A DNA stretch of 64,000 bases from Microbotryum silenes-acaulis. Taxonomy: Eukaryota; Basidiomycota; Microbotryomycetes; Microbotryales; Microbotryaceae. The notes under the pieces were generated by a model. It ran no database searches. It was not told where the DNA came from and saw only the letters and a program-made list of their open reading frames with translations. Where the stretch lies: positions 1,116,001 through 1,180,000 of the forward strand of contig QPFY01000003.1 in the NCBI GenBank assembly GCA_003665825.1, read 5' to 3'. Below are positions 31,350-42,967 of this stretch, piece after piece. Numbering within the stretch: the stretch's first letter is position 1; the number at the start of each line of letters is the position of its first letter. The translations under genes were made by a program, and so were the position numbers.

Positions 31350-32390
31350 CTAGAAGCCGCCGTCCAACCGAGCAAACTCACCAAACGACCGGTTGGACTG
31401 TGACAGCGCCCCGTAATTCTGCGACACCCTAAATCCTTGGGAGCTCGTCGAGACACTACGATTTCTCACCGCGACATCAGCTCCAACATCTTCCTCGGCC
31501 GCTCTAGGGAATGTCCCATTTTCCGCTGCTGCAGAGGCGAAAAAACTTGCTCGACTGGCTCGACTACGCAAAGAGGCTCCTGTTGTGCCGCCTGCACTGC
31601 CTCGTTTGGGTACGTCGATGATTTCATTCTCGTCCGCTTCGGCTTCGGTGTCCGTTTCTGTTTCCGTATCGGGATTGGTATCTGTTTCTGTGGCGTAATT
31701 TTCCACGTCGGAGTCGGGTTGATGGAGCGAGTCAGTTCGTAGTCGGGGACGGTTGAGCGCTTCGGCATTCACGGATCCGAAGGTAGCTCTTCTTGTTCGT
31801 GGTGTTGAAGACAAAGCAAGCTGCGGTCGATTCACGAAAATGAAGGCGACGTATTCGATCAAAGCGAACCCGAGGGATAGACTCGGGTAGAACGCTCTTG
31901 GGTCATGCACGAATTGTTTGACCAGAGCGGAGAGGTCCAAGGCGACGTGCCGAGTGGGAAATAGTATTTGGCGTTGTACAAGTTCGTTGAGGTACCATAG
32001 ACAAGCGAGGAGGGCGACGAGGACGTGGATGCCTATCCAGTGGATACGGTGGCGTGATGAATGATGGTGGTGGTGGTGGCTTCGACGAGGTGTGTGCAAC
32101 TGCGACGGAGTGTGCGATGCTCCGGCGCTCAGACCGCGCGTATGCAGGACGATGAGGACGACGACGGTGATGATCCTTGCCAGGGCTAAGGACCAGATGA
32201 TCCATAGTCGTGTGCGAGTTCCATAGACGAGATTGACGGTGATGTCAACGACGATGCTTGCCTGAAGTGCGCGTAGTGCGATAGCGCTGGATGTGGAAGG
32301 GCGTGTGTCGATGGCATGTGGGGGCGTGCTCGAGCTGGCCAGAGCACGCGTGGCCGGCACGTTCAGAGGGGGAGTGACCTCGCTCGCCAT
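31350..32390 (-). CDS. four-span membrane protein of unknown function
   Basis: A single open frame of 346 residues with no intron. After a Ser/Thr/Pro-rich N-terminus there are likely membrane spans at about residues 45-60 (ASIVVDITVNLVYG), 65-85 (LWIIWSLALARIITVVVLIV), 118-138 (IHWIGIHVLVALLACLWYL) and 172-190 (SLGFALIEYVAFIFV). A loop between spans 2 and 3 has a run of six to seven His. The C-terminal half is hydrophilic, with a Thr/Glu/Asp repeat (TETDTNPDTETETDTEAEAD) and a Ser/Arg-rich tail. I do not recognise the family. The histidine run could bind metal or be simple-repeat drift. Confidence 0.7.
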   Translation of the reverse strand: MASEVTPPLNVPATRALASSSTPPHAIDTRPSTSSAIALRALQASIVVDITVNLVYGTRTRLWIIWSLALARIITVVVLIVLHTRGLSAGASHTPSQLHTPRRSHHHHHHSSRHRIHWIGIHVLVALLACLWYLNELVQRQILFPTRHVALDLSALVKQFVHDPRAFYPSLSLGFALIEYVAFIFVNRPQLALSSTPRTRRATFGSVNAEALNRPRLRTDSLHQPDSDVENYATETDTNPDTETETDTEAEADENEIIDVPKRGSAGGTTGASLRSRASRASFFASAAAENGTFPRAAEEDVGADVAVRNRSVSTSSQGFRVSQNYGALSQSNRSFGEFARLDGGF

Positions 32391-32668
32391 GCTGCTGGCG
32401 AATGGATTGACTTGGGAAGTGCGTGGTGCTCAGCTTGGGGCGTAAATCGTAGTCGGGTAGAAAGTGCAGTGAGCTGCTAAAGAGAAAGAGGAGGGCCGCT
32501 GTCGCGAGCCGTCGCGAGCTGTCGCACGAGCTCGGGCGAGTCGTCGGGCGAGTGTCGGGCGCGCCTCGCCCTGCCTCGCTCGGCGCTGGAGAGACGTCTG
32601 CCTTACCCCCTGTTCACCTCTTCCGCCCTCACCCCCTTCAATCGATCGAACTTTTCTAATTTCGCAAG

Positions 32669-34925
32669 ATGTCGTTGTACGCCGGCATCGATATCAAGGG
32701 TGGACCCTCGAGCTCTTCATCCGGCTCTGGCTCAGGAGCTACTGCAGGGGCAGCACCCGGTGCATCACCGTCGCAGAGTCCCATTGATCCCAAGAACAAC
32801 CCTTCGAGTCAGTAGAGTATATAGAATGACTATTTTCAAGCTCAAGATGTGGTCCTGATCTTGAACCAACCACCTGACAGGCTCCTCGACGGCTTCGACC
32901 TCCTCGTCGAACGGCCAATGGTCCGCCGCTCTACGGTTCGCCCCTGTACCTCGAAAGAAGGCGCCTACGATAACGGCACCGAGTAGACCTCTGTATGCCC
33001 CCATATCGGCTTCCACATCGACAGCTGCCATCACCAGTGTCGGTGCAGGCATAGGTGCCCCCACGTCAGCGAGCAAGATCCAACCCTATGCTCCCTCGGC
33101 TTCGGCTTCGGCTTCGGCAGCTTCCGCCCCATCCCTCCCACCGCCCAAAGACGATCCCAGCTCCATCCGACCCCGTTCCCAAATCACCCGTCCCCCACCC
33201 ATCACCCTCGACGAGAACGACGTCAACGGATTCGCCCAAACAGCTCAAGGCAAAAAGCTCGCCAAGAAAGCCGCTTACGCTTCGGGTGCTTTTGTAGGTT
33301 CTTCTTCGGGAGGTGGAGGGATGGGTATGGGAGCGAAGAAGCAGAAGGAGTTGGTGTTGTTTGGTGACGATGTGGTGTATGATCCGTTGAGACCTTGCGA
33401 TTATGTGAGTTGGAGTGAAGGAGGTGGGGATTCGATCAGTTCGGACAAGAGAAAATTGATTATGCCGCTGACGCTTTGGGACGGGTGGCATCGATAGTCG
33501 GCCTACAAGGCCTACGTTCAGGGTCTACGCAGGCAACGTAGACAACAAAGGGAAGAAGAAGAGAGGGCTCGTCAGAGAGCTAGGTCCTATTCGGGGTCGA
33601 GCGACTATACTTCGTCCGAAGGGGAAGGAGAAGAACAGGAAGACCGGGGTAGGTGAACTCACTGATCATACCTCGAAAGCGTCGAGCAGGCTTTGCTGAC
33701 GTTTCTCTTGGACCTCGGAACCACTAGCCATCAAGAAAGCCCGCTTGTTCGCCCCTCCCACATTCTACGACTCCGCCGATCCAACCCAAACCTCCTCATT
33801 CACCACCACCTCGACCCCCGCTCCAGCTCCAGCCCCCGAATTCGCCATGAAGCGCGAAGAAACGGGTGAAGAAGCCTACCTTCGTAGATTGGCTATGTCG
33901 AGTGGGGCCAACAAACCTCCTGTCGCTCCACCACCCCCGCCACCTTCGACCTTCATCCCCTCCTTCGCACCTCCCCTTCCGTCATTCATACCTCAAACAT
34001 ACTCTGCGCCATCCGCAACGGACTCAACGACACTCCCCCCATCCGAACCTCCAAGGCCGTACAGCGCAAACGAATCAATTCAGGGGCGGGTAGACCCCTC
34101 AAGCGTCCAACTTTCGGAAGCGCAAATCAAAGCGAGGGAAATAGCGGAGAAATTGGGGAGATTAGCGAAGATGAATTCGGGGATGGGAGAGAGTGGAATT
34201 GGGGGTGGTGGGATGGAAGCCCCCGGCCCGAGTACGGGTACGGGTGCGGTACAGCCGATGGGCGATTACCTGCCTGCTGAAGGTGCCTTGTGAGTTGATC
34301 GCGACCGAAAGGTCAGACAAGGAGCTCTCACTGATCTTTAACGTCTTCTTTTCTTCACATCAGTGATCCATCCCTCCCCTTTGCGCAACGCATGATGGCC
34401 AAATTCGGTTGGGAAAAGGGAAAAGGACTTGGCGCTACGGAATCAGGGAGGACTTCTGCGTTATCCGTCTCCAAGAACCCTTTACCTACCAAGAAGAACG
34501 TCTCCAACCCTTCTGCTCCATCGAATTCATCGAATTCATCGACCTCAACTATCGCCGCTCATTCGAACCGGATCATCGATCGTTCAAAAGAAGGTCGCAA
34601 AACTCAACTCGATCATCAATGGGGTGAACCTTCCCGCATCGTTCTGTTGACGAACCTCTGCACCGTTTCCGAACTGGACGATGACCTAACGAACGAAGTC
34701 GCCGAAGAAGCCGCCAAATTCGGCGTCGTCGAACGTTGTCTCTATCGTATCATCAAGAGTCCAGAAGGTGGGCAGGAGGAGGTTAGGGTGTTCTTGGTGA
34801 TGAGTGGTCTTGCGGGCGGTTATAATGGGTGTAGGACTTTTGATGGGAGGTTCTTTGGTGGGAAGACGGTCAGGGCGAGGTATTATGATGAGAAGGCGTT
34901 CGAGAGGGGGGAGTGGGGGCTTTGA
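32669..34925 (+). CDS. splicing factor SPF45/RBM17-like (G-patch plus UHM)
   Basis: Second-step and alternative 3' splice-site factor that binds ULM motifs in U2 snRNP proteins. Exons 32669-32807, 32881-33404, 33498-33648, 33728-34289 and 34364-34925 sum to 645 codons plus stop. The N-terminus has MSLYAGIDIKG and WSAALRFAPVPRKKAP, a tryptophan motif conserved in the family. A basic Arg/Glu segment follows (LRRQRRQQREEEERARQRAR), then AIKKARLFAPPTFYD. The G-patch is FAQRMMAKFGWEKGKGLG. The C-terminal RRM-like UHM contains RIVLLTNLCTVSELDD and FDGRFFGGKTVRARYYDEKA (the RYF-type loop). Low-complexity Pro/Ser stretches make it longer than human RBM17 (401 residues). BRR2 in this window acts in the same machinery, though not as a linked unit. 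Confidence 0.92.
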
Positions 34926-35163
34926 CAGGGCTTTCGAGGTGCTTTGAAGAATGCCTTGCATAATTGCGAGAACATGTTCGTGCGTGTATTCTATTGACAT
35001 GCTCAGCAACACACAATTAACTGAGCGCAAACGAACACAAGGCGAAAACTGTGACAAGTGGATCATGGTTCTCCCTCTTGGTGCGGAAATGGTACACAAC
35101 AAAATTGAAGAAGGAGAAGAGAACGAGCAGTGGGACAAGCTTGGAGGAACTGGGCGTTGACTT

Positions 35164-38100
35164 TCAAACATCGATGAGGGCGATCATGGACCAGGCGTAG
35201 ATGGGGGTCATGAGGTTGTCATTTTGGTTCGAGTGGGCTTCCAACAAACCTGTGAGGAGGATGGCGACGGAGTAACGGCCGAGCTGATAAAAGATGCGAA
35301 TGAGTGAGCGGTCCGTCTCCCCCATCGAAGCAAGCCCAACGGCCGAACTCACATCAAACCCCTCCACCAACCCAAAGAGGCGCAGCATCCAAGCACTAAA
35401 GATGACCGAAACGACAAATGCGACCGTCCCTTCGACAGTCTTACCACCCATCCCAGGCCACCTGGCCCTCCCTATAACCTTCCCCACAATTGACGCCATC
35501 GCATCCCCAATTCCAAGGATCAATACACCCGTATATCGATTGATCCCATGCCCCTCTAACCATACTCCACCTGCGCACCCCGTCAATAGGTAGAAATGAC
35601 TGAGGATGACAGGTCCGCTGTCCTTGGAGTCGACGAATTCGGAGAAGAAAATGTGTAGGGGTGCACCGATGGGGTAGACGGCGAAGAAACGCGCGTACTC
35701 GCAGAAGGTGAAGAGCGCGAAAGCGACGGAGAAGGCGAGGGAGGTAAAGCCGGGCTAAGGGAGAAGTAGAAAGCGGTGATTAGAAACGCCACCGTGATGT
35801 CGCTGATAAGTGGGCAGACTCACATCGATCGCAATCCCAGGAATCAACATGAGCACCGCCAAAGCATGGAAAAACTTGCGTCGCATATTGAGACTCGCAT
35901 GAACGCGCTTCTCCTCTCGAGCCGATTCAACCCCGACCTTGACTTCGGATCCATCCCTTTCGGCCGTCAGAGTGACTTTCTTCTTGTCCGAGATGGCCGT
36001 GGTCGGGACTGCATTTCCCCGCATCCGAATCCGACGCGAGCGTACAAGTCGGGTTTGCCATCCTCCAACGGCAATGATGATCGTTGCACCCCAATACGCG
36101 ACCAGTCCGATGCGACGCCATCGAGTCGCCCTCATCGCTCCGGGTATCCGAACTCGTACACCATCGCCGCCGTACAGGACGTAGCGCAGCGCCCATGTCC
36201 ACGGCCTCATGAGGTTCCCTCCTAGAATCCAAGCGGTCCATCCCCCAAGCATGCAGAAAACGATTCCAAGCAGGCCGAGGAAGACCCCGGCGGCGAGCAG
36301 TCTGCGGTGTCGTTCTCGCTCGGCAGGCCACTGAGAGAACGTTCCGAGAAGCAAAACATCAGCCCAGGCCAGCCGAAGCGTATGAGAGGGCAACTCACGC
36401 GTAATCGATGGCTCGGCTTTGAGGCGATATGTCGACTGATGACGAGCAAAGGCGATAGCAAGAAGCCGGACAGGAAAGCGCCAGGAATGAGAACGGCCTG
36501 GAACGCGACGATGGGTGTTGGCGAGCGGAACGTGGGTGGAACCATCGGCCAGCCTCGTTTGTAATACCACTGGAATGATAGACATAAGAATGAGCCAATC
36601 TACGATGTCGATCAAGCGGAAGCGCCAACTACTCACCCTGGCACGCGTGAGCCTCCAGAACTCCAGACTAAGCGCATTCCCCGCCGTCGTCATGAGGTGC
36701 AATTCGCCCAAGGTGAACCCACGTCGAGCCAATCGAGACACAAGATACCACGATGTCTGCTGGATGAAGGTTGTCGCGGCGACCTCGAGTGGGGAAATAG
36801 AGAGACCATCTGTACGTCCCCGTAAGTTCAGTCAATCAGCACGAGGACTATCAGCCGAGTGATTCGCAACCTGCGCGGCCTACCTTTGCTCGCCCATTGC
36901 CATGTCCCGAGAGTCGAGTACAGCGTGACACTGATCAAAGTGGCCAGTGACACAGACCCGAAAAATCGCTTTGCGTTTCCCAATGGCAGTCGATCGACGT
37001 GCAGCACAGTCATAGAAAGAAAAAGGTGAAGAACGAGGACCGCGGCGTTGATCATCGTAAAGATGACCAAGTCGTGGCGAGCTTTCAACAGAGTGCTCGT
37101 CGTGAGCGCAAAGTTGGACAATGTACTTGGCTTGAAGTCGACAACATGGTTGTGTTTCGCCTTGATCCCACTCGCTTCCCAAATCTCAACCAAGGGGCTG
37201 ATCCCACCCAGCGCCATTTTCGTGGGATCCTTGTTCGCACTCGAATAGGTGTCCCAAAAGCATGCGCAGCCGAGCAGTATCGGCAGCACGAGACCGGCGG
37301 TCACTCCGTCGTCGGCGGTTTGGGGATCCCGGTAGCCTCGTTCGTCAGTGAACGCCACCTTGTAGTAGCTCGATGGGCGGCGGAAAAGGGCGAAAAAGGG
37401 GACTGCGGCGGCGATGCCGAGCAGCGAGACCAGGGGCAATCGAGGCACGTGAGGGGTCGCGGTCGTGGGAGTTGCCGAATACAGTCGATACACCGCGAAG
37501 AGTAGCGCGACAACAAGAAGAACGACTTCGGGTATGAGTGCGGTCCGTATTTGGTACATCGCAAAGGGATTGTAGGTCGAGTGAATCGAGTCGAGCGTCA
37601 GAGGGGGTGTCGACTCGCCCGAGTCGATATCGGCTGGTGCACGCGACGACTTGCGACCCGGTTTCGACAGTGGGGTAGGACGACCCGATCGATTCGACAT
37701 GACGGGTGAGGTGGCCCTCCTCTTTGCACTGGCGGCAGCCGAGTCGAGCGAGTCGAGCAGAGCGTTCCCCCACAAGCTCCCCTGTCCGGCGTGGTGCAAG
37801 GTCGGCGCTTTGCGCTCGATGAGGACATGCTCCCCTCGCCCCCCTTCTCCGGCTGCGATGAAATGGGACGGTGCCGTTCTCCTCTTGCGTCGGCCGGTCG
37901 AATCGGACGAAGGGTGGTTGAGCGCTGCCGAAGCTGCTGCGGGCAGGGACGACATGCCCGAGTCGAGTTCGGATCGGAGCAGCGAGGCCGAGGAGGTGGC
38001 GAAGGCCGAGTGATGTGCCTCGGCCGTTCTCTCGAGCAGAGCCGCCCCTCGTCGCAGTTGGAACCCCAGTACGTGATCTTGATTTGCATCACTGTCCTCG

Positions 38101-38411
38101 TAGGCCGTGTCTGTCGCCGAGATGTCATCGTCATCGTCATCATCGTCGTCGTCGTCGTCGTGCGATTGCGAGTCAGAGTCGATCCCTCCATCGTCGGCCG
38201 CTTCATTGTGGGTCTCGGACGCGCTCGTGAGTGAATCGTCGCGGGAAAGCATCGGCCTACTATGCCTTAACGTGGTGGCTGATCCAAAAGAGGGTCGCGG
38301 TGCGCGATGCCTCGGGTGAGGCGACGAGGTGTGGATCGGGGTCAGCGTCAGACGCGACACCGTCGGCGAGCCGGGAGGCGACGATGACGGCGTCGATAGT
38401 TGCGACGCCAT
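35164..38411 (-). CDS. SEC59: dolichol kinase with long N-terminal extension
   Basis: ER-membrane enzyme that phosphorylates dolichol with CTP, giving the lipid carrier for N-glycans, O-mannosyl donors and GPI anchors. The start at 38411 gives MASQLSTPSSSPPGSPTVSR. The first about 270 residues are cytosol-like, Ser-rich, with a run of Asp encoded near 38125-38160. Many hydrophobic spans follow (for example VVLLVVALLFAVYRLYSA, LVLPILLGCACFWDTY and VLVLHLFLSMTVL). The C-terminal CTP-binding part is YTGVLILGIGDAMASIVGKV then WPGMGGKTVEGTVAFV, the hallmark of dolichol kinase. At least four introns occur, for example around 36750-36860 and 35750-35830. It is well over 900 residues, against about 520 in yeast; the excess is mostly the N-terminus. 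Confidence 0.9.
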
Positions 38412-39202
38412 TGCACCCTGATCAGCGACGCCGGCACAGCCAATGTCGCGGGAAGTGGAGGAGTGTGCCCTTTCTGCTCTGCCTCAGCCCCCCAGTGCGT
38501 GATCAGGGTAAGGCGACTGCAGCCTGACTGCTCGGATGAGGTCAGGAAACCGAGCTCGGCCGGCTCGATCAATCGGCAGCCCACGCAAGGCGCGTGCGTG
38601 CAAGCAAGCCTTTTTTTTGTATCAAGCCTGATTAGATTTCACATATTCGGTTATCTACGCAAAATCAAGCCACTGCATGCCTGCAAGCAAGCCCGTGCGT
38701 CCCGCCAGCCGGCCGGGGCTCGGGCTGGAAATTAAATTACTCCCAGTGACTGAAGTTTCGTTAGATCCTTCCCACTACTCGAGCGCATCTGCGTAGGCAA
38801 AGTCCATAAAACCCGGTCCGAAAAATATCCCGAGGGTGATCATGTTGCAAGTGATCTCCGTGCGATGTATATCCCCCCAAAGCCAGTCCTCCGCGGCTCG
38901 GCTTTTCCCGAGTGAGCTTCGGCCTTCGGGCTTTGCTAATTGAAAGATCGATCGTGGAGCGAGCGCACTGGCCTGCACTGTCAGGGCGCAGTTTAGAGCC
39001 TTGCACCCGGTGGCCCGGTTGCAGGCGGCAACAGGCGGACAGGCCTCGTCTGGCCTCGTAGGGCATCGTTTGCCTCGTTTGCCCAGAGGTGACCTCGCCT
39101 TAACTCGGCTTCCACCGCTCCACTCCGTCTCGCCAGCACTAGCCCGTCGTACACCGTCCATGGACGCGAACTAGATCGATCCCCTTAGGAACAAGTCACA
39201 GG
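38412..39202. other. intergenic region holding a LINE tail insertion
   Basis: About 790 bases between the divergent dolichol kinase and Zn2Cys6 genes, so both promoters should lie here. The only structure seen is the 71-bp LINE tail at 38611-38681, listed separately. Short frames on both strands have no motif. Confidence 0.4.
38611..38681 (-). mobile_element. very short 3' fragment of the same LINE family
   Basis: A T-run (38611-38618) followed by the 50-bp sequence 38619-38668, which is identical to 21931-21980, the 3' end of the LINE at 21920-22930. The insertion is flanked by the 12-bp word TGCAAGCAAGCC at 38599-38610 and 38682-38693, a perfect target-site duplication. The A-tail, target duplication and extreme 5' truncation are what target-primed reverse transcription leaves. 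The 13 bases 38669-38681 are not shared with the other copy and may be added at the 5' junction. Confidence 0.88.
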
Positions 39203-42200
39203 ATGGACGGCATCATGACGAGCAACCCTGGTGCCTCCTCCCACGCCTCAGCTTTAGCCTCCACGACGACGACGACGGGCAGCAGCAGCAGCAGCGGCGG
39301 CGGCACGGGTCTCACGACCTCGCACGACAAGGCTAGTTCGAGCGGTGACACAAAGTCGTCTAAGCCGGTCAGGACACCTCGCGTTAGCAGAGCATGTCAG
39401 TCCACACCTCGTGGGATAGATTGTGGCATTCTTGCCCCGTGACGTTACATTACATCATGGCACTGATTCTCTTCCGCTCTCCCCTCCCCCACGTTCGCCG
39501 ACGCGCCTAATCAAACTCCTCGTTTCCTCTCGACACCGGCAAATCCCCGGGTCGTCGTCATCCAGGCGATGCATGCCGCAAGAAGAAGTTGCGCTGCGAC
39601 GGAGTAGCCAACATTGGCGATTCATGCGCGTCCTGCATGCAGAATGGCACCTTGTGCGAGTTCAGTGTCAGTAGACCCGACCCCTGTCTTTGTCGGAAAC
39701 CCTATTCGGCCGAATCTTCTTAGGGGCTAACCGAGCCCAAGCATGCTTGTGCATCCAGGATCTTCTCGGTCGCAAATCCCTTCCCAAGGGCCACATCGAG
39801 TTGTTGGAACGCCGACTGAAAGCGCTCGAGTCAGTCCTTGGCTCAGCTCGTGCCCACGGACCCTGCCCCCGCTTCCTCCATCGAGCTGAATCTGTCCTCG
39901 AATCACACACACCCAGGGGGGTTTTACATCTACTGGAACCGAGCGAGTATTCGAACAGCTTCATCCACCGTGATGCTTCACCTTCCGCCTCGGGTAGAGC
40001 GACCGCCGGTCTGCCGCCGCCATCCGACTCGACAGCAGCCAATGTGGTCGACACCTCAATCGAGGCCATCGCCGATGGGCTGGACGATATCTCACTCGAT
40101 TCGGTCCGTAACTTTGCATCTTGCTGGTTGCCGCAATACGAGGTCAGGGCTGACATTGGCGCGGGGTAATCGACGATCACAGGATCGATACATAGGAAGA
40201 GGGAGTGGTTTCCAGCTCGCGCAGTCGATCGAGTACAGTAAGACCCCCATGGTTTCGTCGATGGTCCGATTCGAAGCCAGCTTCGGTATCTGACTGTGTC
40301 TTGCCTCGATCTCTCGCAGTGAGCGCAACGCCGGGTCCCACCTTGATCGGTCAAGCGAATCCGTCCCATGTCGAGGTCCTGCTTCGGAGAAGTGAGTCTC
40401 CGACGGGTCCCCTAGCTGCTCCGGAAACAAGCAAAGCTAACGGACTAGATCGTTTTGAAACCTTACAGAAGACAAACAGCGCAGCGTAGTGTACCCTCTG
40501 CCTCCGCCAGACCTAGCGCAGCGACTCATCGACGCCTATTTCCTCCACCACAACACCGTCCCCTGTCTGTTGCATCGAGGCTACTTTGAGCGCAAGATCC
40601 TCGACGGCTCTCTTGATACACAACCCTCGTTCAGAAGTCTTTGTGAGTTCGGCCGTCACGAAGATCGGCCAGCTGAGACTTTGATGCTAAGAATATTGTA
40701 GCGTCGAATCTTCCAGACTTCATGGTGTGCGCATTGGGGGCACGGGTTGTCATCGACCCCCGACTACCTGGGGTCACCTCTCCATCTTACCCCGACGGTG
40801 CAGCTTATGCTCGCGGTTACGAGTTTTACAAAGCCTCCGTAGGATCGGCCCCATCAACACTCGGCAGCGCATCGCTCGAGGATCTGCAAACCTCTGTCTT
40901 GACCTCGATCTGGTACATGGGCTCAACATCCCCCATCTCGGCCTGGGCGTGTGTTGGATTCACGTTGCGGCGAGCGATTGATGTCGGGTGCCACCGCGAA
41001 CGCCGGCGTTTGTGGAACGAACGTCCGATGATTGATCAGTTGCGGAAACGAGCCTTTCACGAATTGGTCGGCATCGATCGTCTCGTCAGCACCGTACTCG
41101 GCAGACCACTCGCGATCCACAATGAGAACTTTGACGTCGAGCGACCGATGGATATCAGTGACGCGGATTTGGACCTCTGGGAGGCTAGTGGGATCCCACC
41201 GATTGGGAACGTACATCCGCAACCTGCTGGCGGCGCACGGTGTTTGATGGGTTTGTATAGCATCATGGATTATGTTAGTTCATTGATCAATGCGAGTGCA
41301 CAGGAACCACGGGATCAAAAGGCCGTACAGATGGTTTCGAGGCTGGATTCGATGCTCAACGAATGTGAGTTTCAGTTTCTTGATCACTATGAATTGATGT
41401 TCCACAGCTGACTGTGGATCTCTCTTGCTTTTCACTCAGGGCTCGACACGGTGCCTGATCACTTCCGATGGGATGCCGACCAACCGAACGATGAATGCCT
41501 GCTGCAGTCCGGCGCAATCTGTAAGTCACTCTGCAGGCTCCTGGTCATCTGCCAACTTCCTAATAATACCTGATATCACTCTCCGGTATAGTCTGCTGGT
41601 ATTACTCATGCCAGATTATCGTCCATCGCGAGTTCATCCCCTCAAAGCGCGCTCAAGCATCCGAGTTTCCGAGTCTGGCGATCGTCGCGAATGCGGCTCG
41701 ATCGCTGGCCAATGTCGCTGATGCTCTGAGGCAGAGAGGCTTGCTGGAGAGTGTGTTCTGGTTTGCTCCGTTACAGGTCAGTGCGGGACCGCTTCGCGCT
41801 TGTTGGTCTTCGAATTCTCGCCGAACTGACGCCAATTTGTGTTCTGTACCCACATGCTGAAACTGCTCTTTAGGTCACGAACGCGTAAGCGCTGATCTTG
41901 AGAGAGCTGTTTCGATGTATGTACTGACGTCAAAATCCGCAACCCTCTCAGCGCCCTCATTCTCTTGATCAACGTCTTTGGCTCCGCTACACCGACGCCC
42001 CTGACATCGTCGGCCATGCGCGACGTTAACCGAACTATGAATGTTCTCGAAGCTATGAGCGACGGGTCAGTTTGCCTGCTGCGCACCGCTTCTGGGCAAG
42101 GACTGAGACAATAGGCGATCACTCTTTCACAGCTGCTTCTTGTCCCAAAAATGTACCAAGGGGGTCCGGAAGTTGTGCACGCTTGTCATTCGCATGGGAT

Positions 42201-42967
42201 CAAAGGTCGAGAAGGGATCGAGCGGGCTTAAGCGATCGAATCCTTCCGACTTCGATTCCGAGTCGCCGTCTTCGCACCACTCAGGCACTCCTTCTCCTAA
42301 TGCGGATGATGGCGACGCAGCTTCCCGGCCCAATCCCGCTGGCGGAGCCACACTGCCGAAGAAGAGTCGAGGGGATGTCCCATCTAGACCTGTGTTACCG
42401 ATCAAGACAAGCGAATTGAGTATCCCTACGTTCAACGGCAGAAGAACGTTCGCTGGAACGAAGCCAGCGCCCGCTTCGACATCAAACTTGGCCTCGATAC
42501 CTTCCACTGTAACTCCTGCTCCTGCTTCGTCGATGTGGCCAGACCCAGCGATGGTTTTCGATCTCGGCACTCTAGCGGGCTTTGGACTCCCCGCGCCCAA
42601 CCAAGCGTTCCTCGCTTCCGCGAATCAAAGGCCCGTCTACCAAGCATTGGGAGATGTTGGAGGTAGTCCCAACATCGATACAACAACCGATGCGGTTTCA
42701 ACTTCAACGATTGGCGTGGACCCCTCCTTCTGGCAGGGGGAGTTCGGATCCGCGCTTCCGAACGTAGAAGTCGAATCGCTTGCGCAGGCGCATGCTTCGC
42801 TTCTCGCTAGCTTTGGGGGGGAGGCCTCGTCGTGGGATACATCGTTCCCCATGTCGTGGAATATTTCTTCGGCGGGCGAAGCGGATCCGACGGTTGGTAT
42901 GACATCGACACCGAATTGGTTCACTCAGGCGTGTGAGAATGGGACGTGGCCGCCTTCGTATATGTAG
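39203..42967 (+). CDS. Zn2Cys6 fungal transcription factor with Fungal_trans domain
   Basis: Nuclear DNA-binding regulator with unknown target genes. The start at 39203 gives MDGIMTSNPGASSHASALAS and a poly-Ser/Thr/Gly stretch. Splicing RVSRA-C (about 39393) to the exon at about 39563 yields a Zn2Cys6 cluster: CDACRKKKLRCDG, then GDSCASCMQNGTLCEF. A coiled dimerisation segment follows (KGHIELLERRLKALE). The Fungal_trans region has LAQRLIDAYFLHHNTVPCLL, FTLRRAIDVGCHRERRRLWN, RAFHELVGIDRLVSTVLGRP and IHNENFDVERPMDISDADLD. The last exon (to 42967) is Ser/Pro-rich and Trp-containing, like an activation domain, ending NGTWPPSYM. I count about ten introns. Between about 39838 and 39958 two frames are open, so the exact join there is uncertain. 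Confidence 0.88.

Noticed and set aside
37598..38206. 202-codon minus frame inside dolichol kinase
   Set aside because: Out-of-frame shadow of the Ser-rich N-terminal extension; Thr/Arg/Pro runs mirror the codon repeats.
35164..42967. Secondary-metabolite or sugar-use gene cluster around the Zn2Cys6 regulator
   Set aside because: Its neighbours are dolichol kinase and an unclear ORF, with no transporter or tailoring enzyme alongside; the regulator appears to stand alone.
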